Source: Micromonospora sp. KC606 (GTDB lineage Bacteria > Actinomycetota > Actinomycetes > Mycobacteriales > Micromonosporaceae). Taken from it: a DNA stretch of 64,000 nt. Shown piece by piece: positions 17,215 to 24,783 of this stretch. Positions within the stretch are counted from its first letter, which is position 1. Each line of letters opens with the position of its first letter. Under the pieces are notes generated by a model. The model ran no database searches. It was not told the DNA's origin and worked only from the letters and a program-made list of their open reading frames with translations. The stretch is from assembly GCF_004348675.1 (NCBI RefSeq), contig NZ_SMKN01000009.1, forward strand, positions 19,208-83,207, written 5' to 3'. The translations under genes and the position numbers were made by a program.

Positions 17215-18909
17215 ATGACCGCCGCGCATCGACCGCAGACAGCCATTCTCGCCGAGATGTTGCGATCTCTCCGCCGGGCCGCGGGGCTCACGCAGGAGGA
17301 GGCGGCAGCGCGCTCCGGCCTCAGTTCGCGGGCTATCCGCGAGCTCGAGGGGGGTCGCAGCCGCAGGCCGCAGCGCAAGACCGTCGAACTGCTGGGCACC
17401 GCCCTCGAGTTGAACCGCCACCAGCTCGCCGAACTGATGGATACGGCCGGGCATCGCCAGCCGCTCCACCGCCGAACCGCGACCATGCCATCCGTTTCCG
17501 ACACGCGTGCATCCGTATCCGACACACGCGGTCCGGATGCCGACCCTGCCGCGCCGATCGCCGGGCCGTGCGAGTTGGCCGGCGAGCCCAGCGCGTACGT
17601 CGGACAAACCGACGCCGCCACGGAGGCCAGCCAGTTCCTCACCGCGGCGAGCGCGCTCGCCGCGGTCGTCGGCTCATCCTCAGCACGGCCCGTGGTCGTG
17701 CTCGGCCAGCCCGGCGCCGGTAAGACAGCCTTCGTCACGCACGTGGCACACCGCCTCCGCGACCGCTTTCCGGACGCCCAGCTCTACATCGAGGCGCTCA
17801 GCGACAACGGTCAGCCGGCCGCGCCGGCCGAGGTGGCCGCTCGGATACTGCGCTCCCTCGGCATGCCACCCGACGCGGTCCCGGCCGCCTTCTCCGAACG
17901 CGCGGCCGCGGTCCGCGCCCACCTGGCCGCCAGGCGCGTCCTCGTCGTCGTCGACGACGTGGTGGACGAGGAACAGGTGTGCGCCCTGCTGCCGGCCTCC
18001 GGGCACTGCGCCGTGCTGATCAGCGCGCGCCGGCGGTTGGCCATGTTGGACGGCGCCGAAACGGTCGAGCTGCGTCCCCTCTCCCCGGCGCAGGGGCTGG
18101 CGTTTCTCAGCTCCCTCCTCGGACCGCAGCGGGTCATGGCGGAGCCAGCCGCCGCCGAGGCCGCCGTAGCGCTGTGCGGCGGGCTGCCGCTGGCGCTCCG
18201 CGCGTTCGCGAGTCGCCTCACCGCCCGGCCGCATCGCGCGATGCGCCCCCTGGTCGAGCGGCTGGCCGACAGGAGCGAGCAGCTGCCACTGCTCGCCTTC
18301 GGCGCCACCGGGATGGCACGCAGCATCGACCTGAGCTACCGCCTGCTACCCGACGACGCGCGGCGGCTGATGCGGATGCTGGCGGTGCTGCCCGCTGCGG
18401 CGTTCGGAAGTTGGATCGCGGCGGCGCTGCTCGACGCACCCCTTGAGGACGCCGAGGAAGCGCTCCAGCGCCTCGTGGACGCCTGCCTCGTCGAGGTGAC
18501 CGCATACGGCGGCCCGGCCGGGCCGCGGTACCGGCTGCACGACCTGCCCCAGGCGTTCGCGGCCGATCTGTTGCGGGGGCGAGAGGCCCTCGACCAGGAG
18601 GAAGCCCTGCTCAGGGTGCTGGGCGGTTGGCTGGCGATCGCGCAGGAGGCCCAGCGGCAGGCGTTCGGCGCCGCCGACCAGTCACCCCACGCGTGGCTCC
18701 CCCGCGACCGGCGCGGTTCGGTCGCCACCGACGCGCTCCGCAGCGGCCCACCCTACTGGTACGCCGAAGACCGGCGGTCGCTCTCGATCGCCCTCGCCGG
18801 AGCCCACGACGGCGCGCTCGCAGCAGCGGCGCGCGACGTGGTAGAGGCGATGCGTCCGTTCCCCCACCTCCATGACCAAGGCGTCCCTGACGTCGCTAGA
18901 GCGATCTGA
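17215..18909 (+). CDS. XRE-STAND (NB-ARC) regulator lacking its C-terminal sensor
   Basis: Regulator of 564 aa. Residues about 10-70 are an XRE helix-turn-helix (LRSLRRAAGLTQEEAAARSGLSSRAI); the NTPase has Walker A GQPGAGKT (164-171), Walker B-like VLVVVDDV and the GLPLAL motif. In the usual actinobacterial family the sequence about WFEAERANLVAA leads into a long tetratricopeptide sensor; here the equivalent WYAEDRRSLSIALAG is followed after about 40 residues by a stop, and the next gene's stop codon is 25 nt away, so the sensor is absent. ATG at 17215 with GGGAG just upstream; an in-frame GTG lies at 17194. The location suggests a pathway regulator. Loss of the sensor could make it constitutive, or a naturally short form. 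Confidence 0.88.
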   Translation: MTAAHRPQTAILAEMLRSLRRAAGLTQEEAAARSGLSSRAIRELEGGRSRRPQRKTVELLGTALELNRHQLAELMDTAGHRQPLHRRTATMPSVSDTRASVSDTRGPDADPAAPIAGPCELAGEPSAYVGQTDAATEASQFLTAASALAAVVGSSSARPVVVLGQPGAGKTAFVTHVAHRLRDRFPDAQLYIEALSDNGQPAAPAEVAARILRSLGMPPDAVPAAFSERAAAVRAHLAARRVLVVVDDVVDEEQVCALLPASGHCAVLISARRRLAMLDGAETVELRPLSPAQGLAFLSSLLGPQRVMAEPAAAEAAVALCGGLPLALRAFASRLTARPHRAMRPLVERLADRSEQLPLLAFGATGMARSIDLSYRLLPDDARRLMRMLAVLPAAAFGSWIAAALLDAPLEDAEEALQRLVDACLVEVTAYGGPAGPRYRLHDLPQAFAADLLRGREALDQEEALLRVLGGWLAIAQEAQRQAFGAADQSPHAWLPRDRRGSVATDALRSGPPYWYAEDRRSLSIALAGAHDGALAAAARDVVEAMRPFPHLHDQGVPDVARAI

Positions 18910-18933
18910 GGAACGCCCTGGTCATGGACCCGG

Positions 18934-19122
18934 TCACCCCACGCCGAGCCGTTCCCGGACGCTGCGCGGGCGCATGTCCGTCCACACGCGATCGATGTGC
19001 TCCAGGCACTCCTCGCGCGTGCCCCGCACGCCCTCGTCGCGCCAGCCGCTCGGGTTCTCCCGATGCGCCGGCCAGATCGAGTACTGATCCTCGTCATTGA
19101 TGACCACCTTGAACGTCTCCAC
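18934..19122 (-). CDS. mbtH: MbtH-like NRPS activator
   Basis: Small MbtH-family protein of 62 aa with the diagnostic pattern NDEDQYSIWP, then GWRDEG and the tail HIDRVWTDMRPRSVRERL. MbtH proteins bind adenylation domains and are needed for their folding or activity. The GTG at 19122 is preferred because GGAGAGG lies directly upstream; an in-frame TTG at 19134 overlaps that site. It is the last gene of the leftward operon, 40 nt after the carbamoyltransferase, and ties that operon to the two NRPSs. Confidence 0.97.
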   Translation of the reverse strand: METFKVVINDEDQYSIWPAHRENPSGWRDEGVRGTREECLEHIDRVWTDMRPRSVRERLGVG

Positions 19123-19162
19123 AACCCTCTCCAATCCGTGGTGGGTGCCCTCTCGCCGGCCG

Positions 19163-20983
19163 TCAGACCGGCGCGGCGGTATCCTGATCTACCGGCGCGC
19201 CGGCGCCGTCGTGCCCGTCCTCCTCGACCCGGCTCACCACGTGACGGCCGAGCACGAGGCGGTCGATTCGTGAGCCGAGGAAGGTGCTCAGCGCCGTCTC
19301 GGGATCGCGGATGATCGGCTGCCCGCGCAGGTTGAGCGAGGTATTGAGCAACACCGGCACACCGGTACGGGCCCCGAACTCCTCGAGCAGCTGCCAGAGC
19401 GCGTCGTTGTGACCCCGCCGCAGGACCTGGACCCGTGCCGTTCCGTCCACGTGCGTGACCGCCGGCAACGCGGCCCGGTACTCGGTGCGGGTGTGCCCGA
19501 CGAAGAGCATGTGCGCATGTCGCTGGTGAGCGCCGTCGGGCAGGTCGAAGAAACGATCCGCGTCCACCTCGCGGACCACCGGCGCGAACGGGCGGAAGCC
19601 CTCGCGCTGCTTGACGATCGCGTTCAGGTGGTCCCGCATCGTGGGGTCCCGGGGGTCGGCCAGGATACTGCGGTTGCCCAACGCGCGCGGGCCAAACTCC
19701 ATCCGGCCCTGGAACCACGCCACCACCTTGCGGTTGGCGATCATCTGGGCGACGTCGCGGGCGAGTTCGGCCTCGGTGCCGTACCGGCGGCTGCGGCAGT
19801 CGGGCCGGCCGGCCAGCGCCCCCGCCAGTTCCTCCGGCGCGTAGCCCGGCCCCCAGTAGGGCATGGTCATCGGTCCACGCACGTCGACCTCCGCCCGGCT
19901 CACGTGGGCGTACAGGGCCGCGCCCAGCGCCGAGCCGTCGTCTCCCGCCGCCGGCTGCACGAAGATCCGGTCGAACATCCGGCTGCGCGAGATGAGCCCG
20001 TTGGCCGTGCAGTTGAGCGCCACACCACCGGCGAGGCACAGGTTGCGCTGCCCGGTGACGGTTCGGAAATGCCGCAGCACATGCAGCAGCGCGGCCTCAA
20101 CGCCCGCCTGCACGGCCGCCGCCACGTCCATGTGGCGCTGCTCCAGGGCGTCGCCCGGCTCCCGGGGCGGCCCCAACAGCTCGGTGAGGCGGCGGATCGT
20201 GCCGGCATGGCTCTCGTGCTCCAACCACGACCGGTTCTCGGCAAGTGCCGGCACCGTGTACGAGCCGTCCGGCCCGAGCCGGATCAGCCGCATGATCTCG
20301 TCGAAGTACCGGTGCGGATCCCCGTAGGGCGCGAGACCCATGACCTTGTACTCGTCCATGGCGAACTCGAAGCCGAGGTAGAGCGTCGCCGCGCCGTAGA
20401 GCGAGCCGAGCGAGTGCAGCGCGGGCACCTGGCGCAGCACCTCGACATCCCGACCGCGTCCGGTCGCGACGGTCATGCTCTCCGTCTCACCCATGCCGTC
20501 GGCCACCACGATCAACGCGTCGTCCATGCCGCTCAGGTGATAGCTGCTCGCGGCGTGGGCCAGGTGGTGCGGCACCGTCACGAACCGGCGTCCCCAGTCG
20601 ACGTCCGCCCAGTGCCGGGCGAGCAACGCACGATGCACATCCGGCGCGTAGACCTGCTGGTAGCGTCGGCGGGTGAACTGGTTGAGCTCGTGCGCCGGCG
20701 ACGGTCGGTAGTCGAAGCCGTGCGCCACGAGGTCCACATCCGACATGGTGAGCCCGGCCTCCCGGAGGCAGTACTCGACGGCGTTGACGGGGAACGCGCC
20801 GGTGGTCTTCACGCCGGTGAACCGCTCCTCCGCCGCGGCGGCCACCACACCCTCGTCGGTCACCAGGGCCGCGGCCGAGTCGAGACCCTGGACGATCCGG
20901 TAGGCACGCGGGTCCAGTCCGGGCAGCTCGCGCCGTTTGAAGGCCAGTCCGTCGTGCATCCCGCTGATTCCGATGACTCGCAT
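19163..20983 (-). CDS. O-carbamoyltransferase (TobZ/NodU family)
   Basis: Carbamoyltransferase of 606 aa. The N-terminal Kae1-like domain has the metal-binding HHLAHA motif (near residue 139) and VVADGMGE; the central GGVALNCTANG and the C-terminal YrdC-like part (MEFGPRALGNRSILADPRD, LLNTSLNLRGQPI) match TobZ/NodU proteins, which make carbamoyl-adenylate from carbamoyl phosphate and ATP and pass the carbamoyl group to a hydroxyl. The ATG at 20983 lies 10 nt after the stop of the PurF-type gene, so the two are coupled. A tailoring role on the cluster product (for example on a hydroxy-amino acid or sugar) is inferred; the acceptor is unknown. Confidence 0.95.
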   Translation of the reverse strand: MRVIGISGMHDGLAFKRRELPGLDPRAYRIVQGLDSAAALVTDEGVVAAAAEERFTGVKTTGAFPVNAVEYCLREAGLTMSDVDLVAHGFDYRPSPAHELNQFTRRRYQQVYAPDVHRALLARHWADVDWGRRFVTVPHHLAHAASSYHLSGMDDALIVVADGMGETESMTVATGRGRDVEVLRQVPALHSLGSLYGAATLYLGFEFAMDEYKVMGLAPYGDPHRYFDEIMRLIRLGPDGSYTVPALAENRSWLEHESHAGTIRRLTELLGPPREPGDALEQRHMDVAAAVQAGVEAALLHVLRHFRTVTGQRNLCLAGGVALNCTANGLISRSRMFDRIFVQPAAGDDGSALGAALYAHVSRAEVDVRGPMTMPYWGPGYAPEELAGALAGRPDCRSRRYGTEAELARDVAQMIANRKVVAWFQGRMEFGPRALGNRSILADPRDPTMRDHLNAIVKQREGFRPFAPVVREVDADRFFDLPDGAHQRHAHMLFVGHTRTEYRAALPAVTHVDGTARVQVLRRGHNDALWQLLEEFGARTGVPVLLNTSLNLRGQPIIRDPETALSTFLGSRIDRLVLGRHVVSRVEEDGHDGAGAPVDQDTAAPV

Positions 20984-20993
20984 GCCAACCCCT

Positions 20994-22472
20994 TCAGCTC
21001 CGGTAGTCCGAACGTAGTTCCTGCCACGGTCGCCGGTCCCCCGTCGTGAGGAGGGTCGGCGTCTTCGTCTTGGGATGGGGGCGGCCGGTGGGCGTGAGCG
21101 CCAGCGGCCGACCCGGCACGAGCCGCGTCGGTGGGGAGACCGGCACCGGGTACGCGCCGGTGAAGCACCCGACGCAACTCTCGGCGCCGCCGACAGCCTC
21201 ACGCAACGCCTCGACCGAGAGGTACTCCAACGAGTCCGCCCCGACCATCCGCCCGATCTCCGCGGGCGTGCACCGGTTCGCGACCAGTTCGGTCCCCGTC
21301 TTCATGTCGACGCCGAAGAAGCACGGCCACCGGACCGGCGGCGAGGCCACCCGCACGTGCACCCGGCGCGCGCCAGCCGCCCGGAGCATCGCCACCACCT
21401 GTGTCATGGACGTCGCGCGCACGATCGAGTCATCCACCAGCACGACCGCGCGCCCCGCGACGACCTCCGCGATCGGGTTGAGCTTGAGCAGCACCGCGGC
21501 CCGGCGCACGTGCTGTTCGGGCTGGATGAAGGTGCGCCCCACGTAGTTGTTCCTCGCCAGGCCCTCGTCGTACGGGATACCGCTGGTTTCGGCGAAGCCC
21601 AGCGCGGCGGGGCGCGCGGTGTCGGGCACCGGGATGACGACGTCGCCGGTGGCGGGCGCCTCGCGGGCCAGGGCACGGCCCAACGCCCGCCGCACCTGCT
21701 GCACCCGCCGGCCACCGAGCACGGTGTCCGAACGGGCGAAGTAGACGTGCTCGAACGAACAGGCCGCAACGCGAGCCGGTGCGGCGAACCGGGTCGAGCG
21801 CGGACCACCGTCGTCGATCAGCAGCACCTCGCCGGGCGAGACCTCGCGCACCAGGGTGGCGCCGAGCAGGTCGAGGACCGGGGACTCGGAGGCGACCACC
21901 CAGCCGCCGCCCGGCAGAGCGCCGAGGCAGAGCGGCCGGAACCCGTACGGGTCCCGAGCCGCGTACAGCCGCTGCGCGTCGCAGGCCACGATGCTGTACG
22001 CACCGCTGGTGCGCGCCAGCACCGCCCGTAGCGCGGCGTCCAGTGGCCCGTCCTCGTCACCGATCTGCGCCACCAGGAGCCGGGTGTCCGCCGTGCTGTC
22101 GCCGGGTACCCCGACGCCGGCCACCGCCGTGATGTTGCCGTTGTGCGCCAGAGCGAGCGAACCGCCCGGCGGCATCCGCCCCAGGAGCGGCTGGGCGTTT
22201 TCCACCGTGGAGTCCCCGGTTGTGGAGTACCGGACGTGCCCGATTCCGAGGTGTCCGGTGAGGCGGGTCAGCGCGGCCGGCTGGAACGCGTGGCGTACCT
22301 CTCCCATGCCCACGGACCGTGCGATCCGCTCGCCGTCGGCGACGGCGATTCCGGCCGATTCCTGTCCCCGGTGTTGAAGCGCGATGAGTCCCTGGTACAC
22401 GGCGGGAGCGACATCCGTACCCGGCGCCCAGATGCCGACCACGCCGCACTCCTCGCCAATGCCGTCGAGCAT
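20994..22472 (-). CDS. PurF-type amidophosphoribosyltransferase paralogue
   Basis: 492 aa. The N-terminal class II glutaminase begins MLDGIGEECGVVGIW: Cys9 would become the nucleophile after removal of an 8-residue propeptide, as in bacterial PurF. LQHRGQESAGI, GHVRYSTTG and HNGNI are the expected motifs. The C-terminal half has the phosphoribosyltransferase PRPP-loop VVLVDDSIVRATS. The reaction of the family is PRPP plus glutamine to 5-phosphoribosylamine. It sits between an amidohydrolase and a carbamoyltransferase with 10-nt coupling to the latter and no purine genes nearby, so it looks like a pathway paralogue rather than the housekeeping copy. It may supply phosphoribosylamine to the product, or be a resistance copy of a target enzyme. 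Confidence 0.93.
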   Translation of the reverse strand: MLDGIGEECGVVGIWAPGTDVAPAVYQGLIALQHRGQESAGIAVADGERIARSVGMGEVRHAFQPAALTRLTGHLGIGHVRYSTTGDSTVENAQPLLGRMPPGGSLALAHNGNITAVAGVGVPGDSTADTRLLVAQIGDEDGPLDAALRAVLARTSGAYSIVACDAQRLYAARDPYGFRPLCLGALPGGGWVVASESPVLDLLGATLVREVSPGEVLLIDDGGPRSTRFAAPARVAACSFEHVYFARSDTVLGGRRVQQVRRALGRALAREAPATGDVVIPVPDTARPAALGFAETSGIPYDEGLARNNYVGRTFIQPEQHVRRAAVLLKLNPIAEVVAGRAVVLVDDSIVRATSMTQVVAMLRAAGARRVHVRVASPPVRWPCFFGVDMKTGTELVANRCTPAEIGRMVGADSLEYLSVEALREAVGGAESCVGCFTGAYPVPVSPPTRLVPGRPLALTPTGRPHPKTKTPTLLTTGDRRPWQELRSDYRS

Positions 22473-22522
22473 GGCGAAACCCCGTCCAGTCTGTGTCGAG
22501 TAGGATGCTTTCCCGTGCCGGC

Positions 22523-23836
22523 CTACTGGTGCCCGCGCATGACCTCCGGGTCATAGCCCAGGACCGTGTGCAGCAGCACGTTCGCGCCGGCCACGATGTC
22601 TTCCGGCGCGGTGCTCTCGGTCGCGACGTGGCTGCGTCCGCCCTGGCTCGGTACGAAGATCATGGCCATCGGCGCCAACCGTCCGACAATCTGCGCGTCG
22701 TGTCCCGCCCCGCTGGGCAGGTGGTGGTATGGCAGCCCAAGCGCGTCGCTGGCCGCGCTGATCAGCCGACGCAGTCGTCCGTCACACGCCATCGGTTGGA
22801 CCACCTGGGACGGCGCCAGCTCCACGACGGTGCCGGTCTCCGCCCCGATCTTCTCAGCGACGCGGCGCAGCGCCTCGACGGCGGCGTCGAGAGACTCCTC
22901 GGCGACGTCGCGCAGGTCGGCGCGCAGCCGCACCAACCCGGGTACCACGTTCCAGGCGTCCGGCTCGACCGTACAGCATCCCACGGTGGCGACCCGCACG
23001 ATGCCGTCCTCGCCGGCGATGTCGCGCACCGCCAGCACGAACTGGGCGGCCGCGACCAGGGCGTCCCGGCGCAACGCGATGGGCGTCGTGCCGGCGTGGT
23101 TGGCCTGGCCGCGCACGGTCACGTCGATGGTCACGCGACCAGTGATGGCGGTGACCACGCCGATCGGGTACCCCTCAGTTTCCAGCACTGGGCCCTGCTC
23201 GATGTGCAGTTCCAGGTACGCACCCACACTGCCGTCCGGCCACGCGGCGCGCGGCACGCGACCCGGGTCGCCTCCGGCCGCCCGCAGCAGGTCGCGCACC
23301 GGCTCGCCCCGGCTGTCGACGCCGGACAGCCAGGTCCGGTCGAACTGGCCCGCGAACGCGTGCGAGCCCCACATGCCCGGCGTGCCGAACGCGCCCTCCT
23401 CGTTCATGAACCCGATCACCGCGACGGGAAAGCCCATCTCGACCCCGTGTTCGGCGAGGACGTGCGCCACCTCGACCGCGGCGAGCACGCCGTACGCTCC
23501 GTCCAACGGACCGCCGTCCGGAACCGTGTCGAGATGCGACCCCAGGACCAGCCACGGCCGGTCGGGTCGGGCACCGAGCCGGCGTCCGATCAGGTTGCCG
23601 GCCGGGTCCACCTCTACGCCCATCCCGGCCGCCCGCAGGTACGAGGCGACCAGTTCCCGGCCCCGCGTGTCGTCCGGGGTGAACGCCAACCGGCTCACCC
23701 CGCCCGCCGGTGTGGCGCCGACCGCTCGCAGGCGCTCGATCCGGGCAAGCAGCCGCGGGCCGTCGACGCGCAGGTGCTGGCGTCGCGCGGCGACGCCGGG
23801 TGCGGGGCTGACGGGCACGCGCCCGCCGGTCACCAT
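22523..23836 (-). CDS. M20-family amidohydrolase (N-carbamoyl-amino-acid / allantoate type)
   Basis: Zinc-dependent amidohydrolase of 437 aa in the AmaB/HyuC/AllC branch of peptidase family M20. Metal and catalytic motifs: GSHLDTVPDGGPLDG (near residue 97), FMNEEGAFG, ELHIEQGPVLE, and GAGHDAQI near the C-terminus. Relatives hydrolyse N-carbamoyl-amino acids, ureidopropionate or allantoate. The ATG at 23836 overlaps the stop of the response regulator. In this operon it could process a ureido or carbamoyl intermediate, remove a protecting group, or belong to nitrogen catabolism; sequence alone does not decide. Confidence 0.9.
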   Translation of the reverse strand: MVTGGRVPVSPAPGVAARRQHLRVDGPRLLARIERLRAVGATPAGGVSRLAFTPDDTRGRELVASYLRAAGMGVEVDPAGNLIGRRLGARPDRPWLVLGSHLDTVPDGGPLDGAYGVLAAVEVAHVLAEHGVEMGFPVAVIGFMNEEGAFGTPGMWGSHAFAGQFDRTWLSGVDSRGEPVRDLLRAAGGDPGRVPRAAWPDGSVGAYLELHIEQGPVLETEGYPIGVVTAITGRVTIDVTVRGQANHAGTTPIALRRDALVAAAQFVLAVRDIAGEDGIVRVATVGCCTVEPDAWNVVPGLVRLRADLRDVAEESLDAAVEALRRVAEKIGAETGTVVELAPSQVVQPMACDGRLRRLISAASDALGLPYHHLPSGAGHDAQIVGRLAPMAMIFVPSQGGRSHVATESTAPEDIVAGANVLLHTVLGYDPEVMRGHQ

Positions 23837-24513
23837 CGCACCAAACCATTTCGGTAGGCGAACGCGGCCGCCTGTAGCCGGTCACGCAGATGCAGCTTCC
23901 GCAGCAGCTGGGAGACGTGGTACTTCACGGTCGGTTCGCCAACGAAGAGCCGCTGCCCGATCTCCCCGTTGGACAATCCCTCCGCGACCAGGCAGAGCAC
24001 CTCCTGCTCGCGCCGGGTCAGGGTGGCCGCCGCGGCCCCGACACGGCCCGGGTCGCGGCCGGAGATGCGATCGATCACCGGCCGGACGATCCGCTGGGCG
24101 AGGAACCCCTCCCCCGCCATGGTCGCTCGAATCGCGTTCACCACCTCGTCCGCGCCGCAGGAGCGCAACAGGATGCCGGACGCACCGGCCCGCAGGGCGT
24201 CGAGTGCCTCGTCGTCAAGGTCGTCGATCATCAGTACGACGGCCGGACGCCAGGCCAGCGGTGCCGCGCCCTTCCGCTCGGGGCTGGCCGCGCCCTCGCC
24301 GAGCAGCCGTCGGGCCAACGTCATACCGCCGACCCGGGAGATCGCGGCATCGGCGAGCACCACGTCGGGTCGGAGGCGCTCGGCTGTCCGGGCCGCCTCC
24401 TCGCCGGTCTCGGCTTCGCCCACCACCTCGATCGTGGGGTTTCGGTCGAGCACGGCCCGCAGGCCGATCCGGGGCAGCGCCCGGGGATCACATAGCAGTA
24501 CGCGGGCCACCAT
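23830..24513 (-). CDS. LuxR/NarL-type response regulator
   Basis: Two-domain regulator of 227 aa: a receiver domain (VARVLLCDPRALPRIGLRAVL; the likely phospho-acceptor Asp in VVLADAAI) and a C-terminal LuxR helix-turn-helix (LTRREQEVLCLVAEGLSNGEIGQRLFVGEPTVKYHVSQLLRKL). The ATG at 24513 follows GGAGG at very short spacing; an in-frame ATG also exists further upstream. No histidine kinase is adjacent. It is the first gene of the five-gene operon ending in mbtH, so it probably acts as pathway regulator. Confidence 0.92.
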   Translation of the reverse strand: MVARVLLCDPRALPRIGLRAVLDRNPTIEVVGEAETGEEAARTAERLRPDVVLADAAISRVGGMTLARRLLGEGAASPERKGAAPLAWRPAVVLMIDDLDDEALDALRAGASGILLRSCGADEVVNAIRATMAGEGFLAQRIVRPVIDRISGRDPGRVGAAAATLTRREQEVLCLVAEGLSNGEIGQRLFVGEPTVKYHVSQLLRKLHLRDRLQAAAFAYRNGLVRW

Positions 24514-24783
24514 TACCTCCCGTGACTCATCGTCTCGGCGACCATCCGCTTGGAGCGTTTCAAAGCACAACATCGACATCAGTGAATCACCAGGAACAGG
24601 CACCGGCACTGCGCGGGAACTCTTCCGGTGCTCCAGCGCGTCCAGCCCGCACCGGCGGCGCCACGCGGTCTGCGAGTGCCGGTATTCCTTCCGGCCGGCC
24701 ACCGCCTCGAACGCGTCCGGTACGGGCTGCGCCGGCTCAGCGCGGAGCGTCGACCGCGCTTCGCGCGGGACTGCTGGGCGTGT

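Noticed and set aside
20994..22472. Housekeeping purF
   Set aside because: No purM, purL or other purine genes nearby, and tight coupling to a carbamoyltransferase and mbtH; kept as a pathway paralogue, though not proven.
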